64,000 nt of DNA from Glaciimonas sp. (GCA_012927625.1 JABBOV010000003.1:248001-312000), one strand, 5' to 3'. Shown: positions 1 through 9,363, numbered from the stretch's first letter. Notes: generated from the letters alone by a model not told the origin. Program-made: numbers and translations.

Positions 1-136
1 TTAAAAGTGTAGGCATAGTGGTCCACAAACTCTAACGTGATCTAATTCTCATTGTGCAAAATTAACCGGTGGCCAAAAATTGGCACACTAGTTTCTTTTC
101 TCTGGAAAGCCTTACGGGACCTAGTTCAACTCAAGG

Positions 137-431
137 CCGTAAGACGCAATTCGTAAGACCGTAAAGCACAATTCGTAGGGCAATGGAATGGACTCCTCCC
201 CCTGCGGCATCTGACGTGCCAAACTGACGAGTCATCAAACCGATCAGCCCACAGAGGAGAAGTCAAATGAATGTTAAACGAATTGGTATCGATCTGGCAA
301 AGCAAGTATTTCAATTGCACGGAGTAGACCAGTTTGGCAAGGCATCGGAACGCAAGAAACTCAATCGCACGCAGATGCACGGCTATTTCAAACAATTGCC
401 ACTGATCTTAAGACCGTAAGGCGCAATTCGC
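137..431. repeat. Three copies of an 18-bp repeat around an IS remnant
   Basis: Three near-identical 18-mers lie at 137-154, 159-176 and 414-431; the shared pattern is CCGTAA(A/G)(A/G)C(G/A)CAATTCG(T/C). The first two are in tandem with a 22-base period, and the third follows directly on the truncated transposase reading frame, so the repeats bracket the remnant. They may be insertion-element ends or a genomic repeat into which the element jumped. No matching function is known to me. Confidence 0.6.
267..419 (+). pseudogene. Truncated IS110-family transposase (N-terminal fragment)
   Basis: Translation from the ATG at 267 gives 50 residues before a stop at 417. The first 45 or so match the start of IS110-family transposases: the RIGIDLAKQVFQLHGVD segment holds the first Asp of the DEDD RuvC-like catalytic site, followed by the usual QMHGYF stretch. 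A GAGGAGAAG ribosome-binding site lies just upstream. Full proteins are about 320-340 residues, so more than 80 percent of the gene is missing. The reading frame runs into one of the 18-bp repeats, where it stops. The remnant cannot be active. The IS110 versus IS1111 subgroup cannot be decided from this piece. Confidence 0.8.
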
Positions 432-465
432 AGGGTGCAATAAGCACAGCCCTTGCAGGGCGCAT

Positions 466-483
466 ATCCGCTTGCAAGCGGAT
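466..483. repeat. Perfect 18-bp palindrome
   Basis: ATCCGCTTGCAAGCGGAT is a perfect palindrome without a loop, 35 bases past the third 18-bp repeat. No T-tract follows, so it is not an intrinsic terminator. It may be a protein-binding site or a relic of the insertion-element end. Confidence 0.45.
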
Positions 484-556
484 ACCGTTTCGCAGGCAAA
501 TGGCATGCCATTCGAAATCCCTGTTACACCATTGCGCCGTATGTTCCTGCACATAC

Positions 557-635
557 CTATAAGTGTATTTTTAAATACTGCAATTGATACATGCGGGAAC
601 ATGCCTGTTTTAACTGATACTCCACTTATACACAG
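557..635 (+). repeat. Dispersed intergenic element, copy A
   Basis: First of nine AT-rich elements. The left part holds GTATTTTTAAATA (564-576) and the core runs from GCGGGAACATGCC at 593 to GATACTCC at 623. Its core is closest to copy I near 50.1 kb, with which it shares CATGCCTGTTT followed by TACTCC. It lies between the IS110 remnant and the terminator of the minus-strand dehydrogenase gene. Confidence 0.55.
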
Positions 636-661
636 TATCGCGAAAATCCATCCTATCCTCG

Positions 662-695
662 AAAAAAGCACTTGCGACAAAGCAAGTGCTTTTTT
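662..695 (-). terminator. Intrinsic terminator, probably bidirectional
   Basis: A perfect hairpin (AAAAAAGCACTTGC at 662-675 against GCAAGTGCTTTTTT from 682, six-base loop) has A and T tracts on either side, so it can end transcription both ways. It sits 18 bases past the stop of the minus-strand dehydrogenase gene, which it most likely terminates. Confidence 0.8.
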
Positions 696-712
696 CCCGG
701 CAAAAGAGGAGA

Positions 713-1582
713 TCAGTGGCGGTCCACCAACATCATCAGACTGGAGGTATCGAGCTTGCCGCCGCCGCGTTTTTGTATTTCCGCATAATACTGATCGACC
801 AACTGAGTGACAGGCAACTGGCTGCCGTTACGTTGCGCCTCTTCCAGGCAAATGCCCAAATCCTTGCGCATCAGGTCGACTGCGAAGCCAAAGTCGAATT
901 CCGATGCCAGCATGGTTTTGCCCCTATTTTCCATCTGCCACGATTGCGCCGCACCTTTCGAAAGTACATCTATCACGCGCTCGCCGTCCAACCCGGCGTT
1001 TTTAGCGAATGCCACACCCTCGGCCAGCGCCTGCACCAGCCCGGCTATGCAAATCTGGTTGACCATTTTGGTCAGTTGCCCTGATCCGGCAAAGCCCATA
1101 TGCATCACTGCACGGGCATAGGATGCGACGATGGCCTCGGCCCGCGCGAACACCTCTGCATCGCCGCCCACCATCACGGTGAGCTTGCCATTTTGGGCCC
1201 CGGCCTGGCCGCCCGATACCGGCGCATCCAGAAAGTGTATGCCCAGTTTGCCGGCCTCCTGATATAACTTGCGCGCCGCAGCGGCGGAACATGTGGTGTT
1301 GTCAATCAAGATGCTGCCAGGGCGCATGCGTGACAAAACACCGTCCGGGCCCAGTGTCACCTGGTACAGATCGGCGTCATTGCCGACGCAGGTAAACACG
1401 AATTCTGCATCTTCGGCTGCCGCTGCCGGCGTATCTGCACTGCGCCCGGTATGTGTTTTCAGCCACAACTGCGCACGGGCCGGGGTGCGATTGAATACCG
1501 TCACCGCATGACCGTGTGCTGCCAAGTGCCCAGCCATGGGAAAGCCCATGACGCCTAATCCAATAAATGCTACTTTTGCCAT
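713..1582 (-). CDS. 3-hydroxyisobutyrate dehydrogenase family NAD(P)-dependent oxidoreductase
   Basis: A 289-residue beta-hydroxyacid dehydrogenase (3-hydroxyisobutyrate dehydrogenase / tartronate semialdehyde reductase / 2-hydroxy-3-oxopropionate reductase family). Visible are the Rossmann motif FIGLGVMG (6-13), the substrate-binding motif DAPVSGGQAGA (119-129) and the catalytic lysine in GQLTKMVNQ (K172). The length is normal. The frame is open for 49 codons further upstream, but the ATG at 1582 is preceded by AAGGGG at good spacing and begins exactly at the conserved MAKVAFIG. It is divergent from the DsbA-like gene and ends at a strong terminator. The substrate within the family cannot be told from sequence alone. 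Confidence 0.88.
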   Translation of the reverse strand: MAKVAFIGLGVMGFPMAGHLAAHGHAVTVFNRTPARAQLWLKTHTGRSADTPAAAAEDAEFVFTCVGNDADLYQVTLGPDGVLSRMRPGSILIDNTTCSAAAARKLYQEAGKLGIHFLDAPVSGGQAGAQNGKLTVMVGGDAEVFARAEAIVASYARAVMHMGFAGSGQLTKMVNQICIAGLVQALAEGVAFAKNAGLDGERVIDVLSKGAAQSWQMENRGKTMLASEFDFGFAVDLMRKDLGICLEEAQRNGSQLPVTQLVDQYYAEIQKRGGGKLDTSSLMMLVDRH

Positions 1583-1745
1583 TTTTAACCCCTTGTTATT
1601 GCTCAATCCGTTGGTCAAGCCCTTAGCCAAACTATTATGCCGCTTGAAATTGTGGCATAGATATTGGGCGACAACGCTATTCGCTCTAAATTGGTAACAT
1701 TGGCGCATCACCACCATAGGCCAACACAAGCCACCAAGGAACCAT

Positions 1746-2426
1746 ATGAATCACCTGATCTATATCGCCGACCCCATGTGTTCATGGTGCTATGGTTTCG
1801 GCCCACAGCTTAATGCACTGCTCGATGCACTGCCTGAGGCGCAACTCGATATCGTCATGGGTGGGCTGCGCGCCTACAACACCGAGGTGATGGACGATGC
1901 CAGGAAAGCCACCATTCTGACCCACTGGAAACATGTGGAAGAAGCCAGCGGACTGCCGTTTTCGACCTCCGGCATGGCGCGTCCGGGCTTCATATATGAC
2001 ACCGAACCGGCTTGCCGGGCAGTGGTCACTGCTCGTATCCTGGGCGAGGATTTGCCTCCTCGCAAGATACTGGACGTGTTTCATGCGATCCAGCACGCTT
2101 TTTACGCAGAGGGCCGGGATGTCACCAATCTACAGGTGCTGGCAGAAGTTGGCGCGACTGCGCTGGCGGATGCTTACGGTCAGAGCAGTTTAGCTGCGCA
2201 GCCACCTGCGCCAATCGACAGCACCGGTTTCCTGCAGACACTCAGCGCCGCTTCGACCATCTCGGAAACCAGGCAAGACTTCGCACAAACCCAGCAATGG
2301 GGTATCCAGGGCTTTCCGGCACTGGTGCTAAAACATGACGCGACGCTGCATCTGGTCAGTTCCGGCTTTACAAAAACCGCCGTCCTGATGGAACGAATCC
2401 AGGCCATTACACATGCAGCGCTTTGA
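1746..2426 (+). CDS. DsbA family protein (FrnE-like thioredoxin fold)
   Basis: A 226-residue cytoplasmic DsbA/FrnE-type protein. No signal peptide is present; the chain starts directly with a beta strand and the redox motif CSWC at residues 12-15, within the typical DPMCSWCYGFGP context. The cis-proline loop GIQGFPALVL lies near residue 193. Relatives are dithiol-disulfide isomerases or reductases, or GSH-dependent isomerases of the kappa class. AAGGA lies 6 bases before the ATG. It stands alone, divergent from the dehydrogenase gene, and its partner proteins are unknown. Confidence 0.85.
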   Translation: MNHLIYIADPMCSWCYGFGPQLNALLDALPEAQLDIVMGGLRAYNTEVMDDARKATILTHWKHVEEASGLPFSTSGMARPGFIYDTEPACRAVVTARILGEDLPPRKILDVFHAIQHAFYAEGRDVTNLQVLAEVGATALADAYGQSSLAAQPPAPIDSTGFLQTLSAASTISETRQDFAQTQQWGIQGFPALVLKHDATLHLVSSGFTKTAVLMERIQAITHAAL

Positions 2427-2457
2427 GTTGCCAGTAAAATCCGCTGCTGGCATATAT

Positions 2458-2548
2458 CAAAATACACGATTGGGTATTATTATATTCCACAATAAATTAT
2501 TGCGTAAAACCCACTATTTTTTGGCATACTCCCATTATTTTAAAAAGT
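2458..2548 (+). repeat. Dispersed intergenic element, copy B
   Basis: The core runs from GCGTAAAACCC (2502) to GGCATACTCCC (2533), followed by ATTATTTTAAAAAG. The upstream half has GGGTATTATTATATTCC and AATAAATTATTGCG. It lies between the DsbA-like gene and trhP, both on the plus strand. It is the most divergent copy on its left side but has the complete GCATACTCCC box. Confidence 0.55.
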
Positions 2549-2663
2549 TATACGGATATTCTAGCGCTTCCGCTACGGCTAACTTGATACAAATCATGTA
2601 ATTTTTACGCCTCGCTCATTACAATGATGCCCCTGCTTTTTCATTCAGAATGCTACCGCTGCC

Positions 2664-4040
2664 ATGTCACACGCCCCTGAACTACTGCTTCCCGCCGGCT
2701 CGCTTGCCAAGATGCACACCGCTTTCGACTATGGCGCCGATGCCGTTTATGCGGGCCAGCCGCGTTACAGCCTGCGTGCGCGGAATAACGAATTCTCGAC
2801 GCTGGAAGCACTGCAAGCCGGCATCAGCGGCGCCCATGCGCGCGGCAAACTGTTCTTTGTCGCCAGCAATATCTTTGCACATAACGCCAAGCTGAGGACT
2901 TATCTCGACGACATGACGCCGGTGATCGCGATGCAGCCGGATGCGCTGATTATGGCCGACCCCGGCCTGATCATGATGGTGCGCGAAAAGTGGCCGGAAG
3001 TGCCGGTGCATTTGTCGGTGCAAGCCAATGCGGTGAACTGGGCCGACGTCAAGTTTTGGCACAAGATGGGCTTGACAAGGGTGATCCTGTCGCGCGAGCT
3101 GTCGCTGGACGAAGTGGAAGAAATCCGCCAGCGCTGCCCTGAAATGGAAATCGAAGTGTTCGTGCATGGCGCGCTGTGCATCGCCTATTCCGGGCGCTGC
3201 CTGCTCTCCGGCTACTTCAACCATCGCGATCCGAACCAGGGTGCTTGCACCAATTCCTGCCGCTGGGATTACAAGGTCGAAAACGCCGGGGAGGACGCCA
3301 CCGGCGACCTGGCCCGAATTCAAGTCCACGCACCGGTTGATACCATCAAACTGAACTATCGGGAGGCGATGGAAGAAGCGAATCAGGCGTTTTCGGAAAT
3401 GGGAAACCTGCAGCGCCACCCACTGGCAAACCAGCCGTACCTGATAGAAGAAGCAGGCCGTCCGGGCGAACTGATGCCGATTCTGGAAGACGAACACGGC
3501 ACTTACATCATGAACTCCAAGGATTTGCGCGCGGTCGAGCACATCGAACGATTGGTCAAAATCGGCGTCAATTCGCTGAAAATCGAAGGCCGCACCAAGT
3601 CGCTGTATTACGTGGCGCGCACCGCGCAAGTGTATCGGCGCGCAATCGACGATGCGGTCGCGGGCCGTCCGTTCGACACCAACCTGCTGGGCGAACTGCA
3701 AGGCTTGGCCAACCGTGGCTATACCGACGGCTTTTACCAGCGCCATCATACCGAGGAACACCAAAACTACATGGAAGGCGTGTCCAAAACGCATCGCAGC
3801 AAGTACGTCGGCGACGTCCTGTCGGTCGAAAACGGCTGGGCGCTGGTGGTAGCAAAAAACCGCTTTGCAGTTGGCGACCGGATCGAGATCATTCACCCCA
3901 GCGGCAACCAGACCGTGACGCTGGAACGCATGCAAGCCGCTGACGGCAGCGAAATCAGCGTAGCGCCGGGTAGCCCCCACCGGGTTCGCATTCCGCTCGA
4001 CATACGCTTTGACAAGGCATTAATATCGCGTTTGCTGTAA
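2664..4040 (+). CDS. trhP: tRNA uridine(34) hydroxylase TrhP (peptidase U32 family, YegQ)
   Basis: A 458-residue U32-family protein that closely follows E. coli YegQ/TrhP as I remember it: ELLLPAGSLAKM, DAVYAGQPRYSLRARNNEF and HLSVQANAVNW are all present. TrhP makes 5-hydroxyuridine at the wobble position of tRNAs, using prephenate, and carries an Fe-S cluster. Four cysteines fit that role: C172 and C179 (ALCIAYSGRC) and C195 and C199 (GACTNSCR). Although named peptidase U32, the family is not proteolytic here. The length is normal. The start ATG has no obvious strong ribosome-binding site, but the conserved N-terminus begins within four residues of it. It is monocistronic, with repeat copies on both sides. 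Confidence 0.92.
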   Translation: MSHAPELLLPAGSLAKMHTAFDYGADAVYAGQPRYSLRARNNEFSTLEALQAGISGAHARGKLFFVASNIFAHNAKLRTYLDDMTPVIAMQPDALIMADPGLIMMVREKWPEVPVHLSVQANAVNWADVKFWHKMGLTRVILSRELSLDEVEEIRQRCPEMEIEVFVHGALCIAYSGRCLLSGYFNHRDPNQGACTNSCRWDYKVENAGEDATGDLARIQVHAPVDTIKLNYREAMEEANQAFSEMGNLQRHPLANQPYLIEEAGRPGELMPILEDEHGTYIMNSKDLRAVEHIERLVKIGVNSLKIEGRTKSLYYVARTAQVYRRAIDDAVAGRPFDTNLLGELQGLANRGYTDGFYQRHHTEEHQNYMEGVSKTHRSKYVGDVLSVENGWALVVAKNRFAVGDRIEIIHPSGNQTVTLERMQAADGSEISVAPGSPHRVRIPLDIRFDKALISRLL

Positions 4041-4486
4041 AGCGTAGCGCCACGCGCAAGGCCATGTTGGCCGGATTTTCACCCACGGCACTTCCGCACA
4101 GCGGGCACACGGGTTCAAACATGGGACCGAGCGCGCCCAGCTGAACAACTGCAATATTTTCAAGGCGAAACAATTCTGTTCGACGCTGAATTCCGATAGT
4201 CGCCAACGCCGACACGCCGCTGGACATCAAACATACAGTAGGCTGTATTTTTTAAAATTGCCGCATTATAATGGGTAAAATGTAGCTATTTTTAGCATAC
4301 CCCTTGCTTTATTTAAACCCAGAATAAATTTTTAACTGAACCAGGGAATTTCAGCATGCGAACATAGTCTGATTGCACAGAAATTAGCTGCCTCATCATA
4401 CCCAGCCGACATCGGAACAAACCAAGCGTCTGCATCTGCATCGCAGTAAAATTGACAAGACGCTATGACAATAGGCAACTTTCCAC
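4041..4486. other. Gene-free stretch with repeat copy C
   Basis: 446 bases without a convincing gene. It holds repeat copy C (4232-4316). On the minus strand, 4080-4200 can be read as a peptide with a CPLCGS motif, but the frame overlaps the end of trhP and has no family I recognise; it may be a decayed gene tail. The 130 bases before the amidotransferase gene should hold its promoter, but no clear boxes are visible. Confidence 0.5.
4232..4316 (+). repeat. Dispersed intergenic element, copy C
   Basis: The left arm is GGCTGTATTTTTTAAAATTG (4241-4260). The core runs from GGGTAAAATG (4273) to AGCATACCCCTT (4305), and TTTATTTAAA follows. The TACTCC box is changed to TACCCC. It lies between trhP and the amidotransferase gene. 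Confidence 0.55.
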
Positions 4487-5413
4487 ATGAGCGATACTGA
4501 TAATTTGAATACCACTCCACCAGCCGAAAAACAGAATTCCGTACAGAACGCGGTGCAATCGCCTTGGTCGCAAACCTGGAGCATTCTTTCGGCCAGACTG
4601 AAGGCGCTATCCCACACCGCCGCCAAGCGCATCAACCAGCGCACCCTGATCATCGGCGTTTCAGCGCGAATTTTTCATCCAGAGCCGGGCGCCATAGGTT
4701 TGAATAGCAGAACTCTGCAATATCTGGAAGAAACGATAGCGCAATGGGTCATGTCGCGTAACGTGATGGTATTGATGATACCGTCCGTCAACAATAACAG
4801 CCTGTTGCACAATAGCAGCATCCGGCTGCGCGACTACGCCAAACAACTGGACGGACTGGTGCTGCAGGGCGGCGCCGATGTCGCCCCGATGAGTTACGCC
4901 AAGGCTGTCACCCGACCGGAATGGAGCGGCGACCGGGCGCGCGACATGTACGAACTGGAACTGCTGCACGAATTTATCGAAGCCGGTAAGCCGGTGCTCG
5001 GTATCTGCCGTGGCTGCCAATTGATCAATGTCGCTTTCGGCGGCACCCTGTATCAGGATATAGCGTCGGATGTGCCGAACTCGATTGCGCATGTGAGTGA
5101 CAAATACGACAGCAATACCCACTCCATTCGCCTAACTGAAGGCGGGTTGCTAGATGGGCTGTTTGCCGCCAAGCCGGTAGCGCTGGTCAACTCGATTCAT
5201 CATCAAGCGGTCAACACGTTGGGGCGCGATATTATCGTCGAGGCAACTTCAACCGAGGATCAGGTCATCGAGGCAATCCGTTACAGCAAGTCAAACTTCG
5301 TGGTGGGTCTGCAATGGCACCCGGAATTCCACCGCTCCAGCGGCGCCGAACTGCTCGACTGCACCGTCATACTGGACAGTTTTCTGCGCACTGCACGCGA
5401 AACACGCTTCTGA
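4487..5413 (+). CDS. Class I glutamine amidotransferase-like hydrolase (peptidase C26, PuuD-like)
   Basis: A 308-residue protein of the gamma-glutamyl-GABA hydrolase family. The oxyanion strand LQGGADV (126-132), the nucleophile elbow GICRGCQLINV with C174, and the His/Glu pair in QWHPEF (H278, E280) complete the catalytic triad. PuuD removes glutamate from gamma-glutamyl-GABA in putrescine breakdown. No other puu genes are nearby, so the substrate is open. The first 50 residues are a low-similarity extension compared with PuuD (254 residues). The ATG at 4487 has only a weak ribosome-binding site (AGGCAAC). Confidence 0.85.
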   Translation: MSDTDNLNTTPPAEKQNSVQNAVQSPWSQTWSILSARLKALSHTAAKRINQRTLIIGVSARIFHPEPGAIGLNSRTLQYLEETIAQWVMSRNVMVLMIPSVNNNSLLHNSSIRLRDYAKQLDGLVLQGGADVAPMSYAKAVTRPEWSGDRARDMYELELLHEFIEAGKPVLGICRGCQLINVAFGGTLYQDIASDVPNSIAHVSDKYDSNTHSIRLTEGGLLDGLFAAKPVALVNSIHHQAVNTLGRDIIVEATSTEDQVIEAIRYSKSNFVVGLQWHPEFHRSSGAELLDCTVILDSFLRTARETRF

Positions 5414-5518
5414 CACACTCTAAAATCGCATCTTGGAGAATTCCATCTGGTCTATTTAATGCGTTGACAGCTTATGCCTTAACATATCTGAACATTAACT
5501 TTGCCAAGGAAAGACCTT

Positions 5519-5902
5519 ATGTCAGCTGCTTATTGGTGCGTTTTTCTGGCCGGTATGATGCCAGTTTTTACGGTCGCTTTCGCCAAGTACGGGCGCGCTG
5601 ACTTTGACAATAGTGCACCCCGCGCCTGGCTAGACAAGCTCGAAGGGAAGCGTCGCCGCGCAGATTATGCGCATCGCAACCACTTTGAGGCATTCCCGTT
5701 CTTTGCCGCTGGCGTCATCATCGCGCAACAGCTTAATGCGCCGCAAAATGCCATCAACCTGCTAGCGCTGGGCTTCATTGCCGCGCGCATCGTTTATACC
5801 TTTATGTATCTGAGCGATCGTCCCTTGTGGCGCTCACTGACTTGGGCAATCGGTTATCTGTGCGTGATCGCTCTATTCCTGGTCGCCGGCTTACACCAAT
5901 AA
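5519..5902 (+). CDS. MAPEG family membrane protein
   Basis: A 127-residue integral membrane protein of the MAPEG family (membrane-associated proteins in eicosanoid and glutathione metabolism). About four hydrophobic segments are visible (3-22, 59-75, 81-97, 105-124), and the signature lies at residues 48-62 (AHRNHFEAFPFFAAG). Bacterial members often show glutathione transferase or peroxidase activity, but many are uncharacterised. The start is the ATG at 5519, with AAGGAAAG 5 bases before it; an in-frame TTG lies 18 bases upstream. The next gene follows after 138 bases. Confidence 0.85.
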   Translation: MSAAYWCVFLAGMMPVFTVAFAKYGRADFDNSAPRAWLDKLEGKRRRADYAHRNHFEAFPFFAAGVIIAQQLNAPQNAINLLALGFIAARIVYTFMYLSDRPLWRSLTWAIGYLCVIALFLVAGLHQ

Positions 5903-6040
5903 GGCATGCCATATGCCGTCCTAGAAGCGGCAATTGCTGCGAATAGGCAAACGTCGCCGGCACAAAATGACCGCATAAAAGTAGCATCGACTGCACCAGT
6001 GGATTTATACTCACGGCCTGAACACGCAACCAGGAATCCC

Positions 6041-6259
6041 ATGCAAAAACTATCATTCACACTGGCTGGCGAGTTTGTCGAATTGAATCAGCTATTGAAA
6101 CTCAGCGGCATTTGCGATAGCGGCGGTGCCGGCAAGGTTCTGGTCGCCCAAGGCAATGTATCGGTTGATGGCCAGATCGAGTTACGCAAAACCTGTAAAA
6201 TCCGCGCTGGTCAAGTGGTGAGTTTGGGCGATGTACGCATCCAGGTCACAGCGGCTTAA
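6041..6259 (+). CDS. S4-domain RNA-binding protein (YbcJ-like)
   Basis: A 72-residue protein consisting of a single S4 domain: FVELNQLLKLSGICDSGGAGKVL, then the VSVDGQIELRKTCKIRAGQ turn typical of YbcJ. YbcJ in E. coli is a small S4 protein thought to bind RNA, with loosely defined function. The length matches (about 70). The start ATG at 6041 has AGGA 6 bases upstream and begins at the conserved part; the frame is open for 45 more codons without similarity. It is convergent with typA across a terminator. Confidence 0.85.
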   Translation: MQKLSFTLAGEFVELNQLLKLSGICDSGGAGKVLVAQGNVSVDGQIELRKTCKIRAGQVVSLGDVRIQVTAA

Positions 6260-6302
6260 TCATCCTCGAATAATCTATCGAAACCCAGCCTTAAAATAAA
6301 AA

Positions 6303-6339
6303 CGGCCCGCCTTGGCATTTTATGTGCCAAGGCGGGCCG
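6303..6339 (-). terminator. Intrinsic terminator of typA
   Basis: A perfect 15-bp stem (6303-6317 with 6325-6339, seven-base loop) of very high GC is followed on the minus strand by TTTTTATTTTAAGG, 34 bases past the typA stop codon. The same hairpin could slow readthrough from the plus-strand S4 gene, but it has no T-tract in that direction. Confidence 0.88.
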
Positions 6340-6372
6340 GGTCGCGGCTAAATTATTACTCTAATTATTCTA

Positions 6373-8205
6373 TTAAGCTGCGCGCGATGATTTTTTTCGT
6401 TCATTTTCTTTCAGATAGCGCTTGCGTAAACGAATGCTTTTCGGTGTAATTTCCACTAGTTCATCGTCGGCGATGAATTCAACTGCGTATTCCAGCGACA
6501 TCAGTATTGGAGGCACCAGACGCACTGCTTCATCGGTGCCGGATGAACGCACGTTAGTCAATTGCTTACCCTTGATCGGATTAACCACCAAGTCATTGTC
6601 GCGCGAGTGGATACCGATGATCATGCCCTCATATACTGGATCATTGTGGCTGACAAACATGCGGCCACGATCTTGCAGTTTCCACAACGCATAGGCGACT
6701 GCCGCGCCGTCATCCTGAGAAACCAGTACGCCATTGCGGCGACCGGCCATCTCGCCGCGGGAGGTGTCAACTGGTGCGTACTGATCGAATACATGGCTCA
6801 TCAGGCCGGTACCACGGGTCAAAGTCATGAATTCGCCCTGGAAACCGATCAGGCCACGTGCCGGTATTTTATATTCCAGGCGAACCCGTCCTTTGGCATC
6901 CGATTGCATATCTTGCAAATCGCCACGACGACGGCCAAGCTCTTCCATTACGCCGCCCTGGTTGGTCTCTTCCACATCCACCGTTAGCATTTCATACGGC
7001 TCGTGGCGCACGCCATCAACCATCTTGTAGACAACGCGCGGACGCGAAACAGCTAGTTCGAAGCCTTCCCGACGCATAGTCTCAATCAGGATTGTCAGGT
7101 GCAACTCACCGCGCCCGGAAACCTCGAAAATAGTATCGTCATCAGTCGGCGCAACGCGCAGCGCAACATTGGCTTTCAGTTCGCGGTCAAGGCGGTCGCG
7201 CAGTTGACGGCTCGTGACAAACTTGCCTTCACGACCAGCCAAAGGAGAATTATTAACCATGAAATTCATTGTCAATGTAGGCTCGTCTACCGTCAGCATT
7301 TCCAGTGCATCTGGTGTGTCGGGCGCGCATACGGTGGTACCGATACCCAACTCTTCAATGCCATTGATCAATACGATGTCGCCGGCCACAGCTTCGTCCA
7401 CCAGCACGCGTTCCAGGCCTTTGAAATTCAATACTTGATTGATGCGCGCCTTAATGGGAGTAGAACCCGGGCCATTCATGATGATGACGTCCTGCAAAGC
7501 CTTGACGCGACCACGGGAAATTCGACCAATGCCGATCTTGCCCACATAAGAAGAATAATCCAGCGACGAAATCTGTAGTTGCAATGGACCATCTGGATTG
7601 TCGTCGCGCACAGGTACATGCTGCAGGATTGCATCAAATAGCGGCTTCAGATCGCCTTCGCGCACATCTGATGTAAGGCTCGCATAGCCGTTCAGAGCTG
7701 AAGCGAAAATAATCGGAAAATCCAGTTGCTCCTCAGTAGCACCGAGTTTATCGAACAATTCAAACGTCGCATTGATGACCCAGTCAGGACGCGCACCAGG
7801 GCGATCAATTTTATTGACAACAACAATCGGTTTCAGTCCAAGCGCCAATGCTTTGCGCGTAACAAAACGAGTTTGAGGCATCGGACCTTCAACTGCATCC
7901 ACTAGTAACAATACGCTATCAACCATCGACAATACGCGCTCAACCTCGCCGCCGAAGTCGGCATGCCCCGGAGTATCTACGATATTGATATGTGTGCCTT
8001 CATATTCGACCGCGCAATTCTTCGACAAGATAGTGATGCCACGTTCTTTTTCGATATCATTCGAATCCATCACGCGTGCTTCGACTTGCTGGTTGTCGCG
8101 AAATGTACCAGACTGCCGGAGTAATTTGTCGACGAGTGTTGTCTTGCCGTGATCAACGTGAGCGATGATGGCGATGTTGCGAATTGCGCGTTTAGTGTTT
8201 GACAT
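6373..8205 (-). CDS. typA: Ribosome-dependent GTPase TypA/BipA
   Basis: A 610-residue translational GTPase that binds the 70S ribosome and assists 50S assembly, especially in the cold and under stress. The G1 motif HVDHGKTT lies at residues 16-23; further on are RGITIL, DTPGH and the NKID base-specificity motif. EF-G-like domains III and V and the BipA-specific C-terminal domain ([14 protein letters not shown] tail) follow. The length matches the family (about 607). It lies downstream of truB in the same direction, with 130 bases between them, so it may have its own promoter. Confidence 0.96.
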   Translation of the reverse strand: MSNTKRAIRNIAIIAHVDHGKTTLVDKLLRQSGTFRDNQQVEARVMDSNDIEKERGITILSKNCAVEYEGTHINIVDTPGHADFGGEVERVLSMVDSVLLLVDAVEGPMPQTRFVTRKALALGLKPIVVVNKIDRPGARPDWVINATFELFDKLGATEEQLDFPIIFASALNGYASLTSDVREGDLKPLFDAILQHVPVRDDNPDGPLQLQISSLDYSSYVGKIGIGRISRGRVKALQDVIIMNGPGSTPIKARINQVLNFKGLERVLVDEAVAGDIVLINGIEELGIGTTVCAPDTPDALEMLTVDEPTLTMNFMVNNSPLAGREGKFVTSRQLRDRLDRELKANVALRVAPTDDDTIFEVSGRGELHLTILIETMRREGFELAVSRPRVVYKMVDGVRHEPYEMLTVDVEETNQGGVMEELGRRRGDLQDMQSDAKGRVRLEYKIPARGLIGFQGEFMTLTRGTGLMSHVFDQYAPVDTSRGEMAGRRNGVLVSQDDGAAVAYALWKLQDRGRMFVSHNDPVYEGMIIGIHSRDNDLVVNPIKGKQLTNVRSSGTDEAVRLVPPILMSLEYAVEFIADDELVEITPKSIRLRKRYLKENERKKSSRAA

Positions 8206-8335
8206 AGTCGTGATGGTGTGATTCGGTTAGCCGGGGATTATAGCATGCTGCAATGCACAGAATTAATTTGTCTTAATATTTCAAGAGATTACTAGCCGCC
8301 AGGAAGACTGCCGGGCTATTCTCAAATGAGTAAAC

Positions 8336-9274
8336 CTAACAAGAAAGATGTGTCGAAATCAAACGTTCAGGGGCAAGTACCCCAAATTCCGCCATTACTC
8401 CGGTGCCGAGCAATTGTCCGTCGCTCTGCCGGTAAACCCTTATTCGCCCTTGTTCAGTAGGTAAGGCAACGCCTTCTTTTCCAAGCGATAAACGCTGACC
8501 TTGCAGGTACCTTACCGACAATGGATCCAGTAAATATACTGCTGGCAGAGACGAGAGCAAGGCGTCAACAGGTGCAAGAGATTGATTACGAAGCAATTCC
8601 GGCATCCCGATTATCGCATCCACCGTCAATGCGCCTGTCAGCGACAAATTCCCAACCTGAGTACGGCGCAACGCTTGCAAGTGCGCACCGCAACCCAGTG
8701 CAGTGCCAATATCCTCACCCAGCACGCGAATGTAAGTGCCCTTGCTGCACGTTACGCGCAAGTTGAGGTAAGGGGCATTGTATTGAACGCATTCCAGTGT
8801 GTGAATAAGCACTCGCCGCGCTGCGCGATCAAGCGTAATGCCGGCACGTGCATACTCGTATAAAGGCTTGCCCTCACGCTTAAGGGCAGAATACATGGGA
8901 GGGATTTGATCAATCTCCCCAGTAAATTGCTGCAATGCCGCATCGATCTGGCCTTGTGTAACTTCGACTGCGTGCATTTCCAGCACATCGCCCTCCGTAT
9001 CGCCGGTTGTCGTTCTGATGCCCAGATGTACGACCGCTTCGTAGGATTTGTCGGCATCGAGCAAATCCTGTGCAAATTTTGTAGCTTCGCCAAAACACAG
9101 CGGCAATAATCCGGTCGCAAACGGGTCCAGGGTGCCGGTATGCCCGGCTTTTTTGGCATTAAAGAGTCGTTTGACCTTGATTAACGCATCATTACTGGAC
9201 CAGCCTACAGGCTTATCAAGCAATAGCACGCCATCAATCGTTTGGCGCAAAATTCTTACCTGATTCTTAGCCAT
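8336..9274 (-). CDS. truB: tRNA pseudouridine(55) synthase TruB
   Basis: A 312-residue enzyme that makes pseudouridine-55 in the T-loop of tRNAs. GVLLLDKPVGWSSNDAL and the catalytic GHTGTLDPFATG with D50 are intact, as is the RVLGEDIGTALGCGAHLQAL region. A C-terminal PUA-like part (DPLSVRYLQGQRLSL) completes the chain. The start ATG lies 89 bases after the rbfA stop. It belongs to the rimP-nusA-infB-rbfA-truB group common in Burkholderiales, linking translation initiation, ribosome maturation and tRNA modification. Confidence 0.95.
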   Translation of the reverse strand: MAKNQVRILRQTIDGVLLLDKPVGWSSNDALIKVKRLFNAKKAGHTGTLDPFATGLLPLCFGEATKFAQDLLDADKSYEAVVHLGIRTTTGDTEGDVLEMHAVEVTQGQIDAALQQFTGEIDQIPPMYSALKREGKPLYEYARAGITLDRAARRVLIHTLECVQYNAPYLNLRVTCSKGTYIRVLGEDIGTALGCGAHLQALRRTQVGNLSLTGALTVDAIIGMPELLRNQSLAPVDALLSSLPAVYLLDPLSVRYLQGQRLSLGKEGVALPTEQGRIRVYRQSDGQLLGTGVMAEFGVLAPERLISTHLSC

Positions 9275-9363
9275 GTTTATATGTAGTTTCTGATGCCTTT
9301 ACTGCAGTCTGATCAAAGTATTTTACAAAAAATAATTTTGCAATAACCGCAATAGAGGAAAGA

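Noticed and set aside
713-1729. 49-residue N-terminal extension of the hydroxyisobutyrate dehydrogenase family protein
   Set aside because: The extension has no similarity to the family and the ATG at 1582 has a good ribosome-binding site right at the conserved start.
2682-3980. Long minus-strand open frame of 432 codons
   Set aside because: It lies exactly opposite trhP, which has full-length family similarity; the antisense frame has composition expected of a mirror of coding sequence and no recognisable domain.
3955-4230. Minus-strand frame with a CPLCGS motif near the end of trhP
   Set aside because: It overlaps trhP by 86 bases, the match is limited to one short motif, and no start signal is seen. 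It may be a decayed gene tail but is not supported as a CDS.
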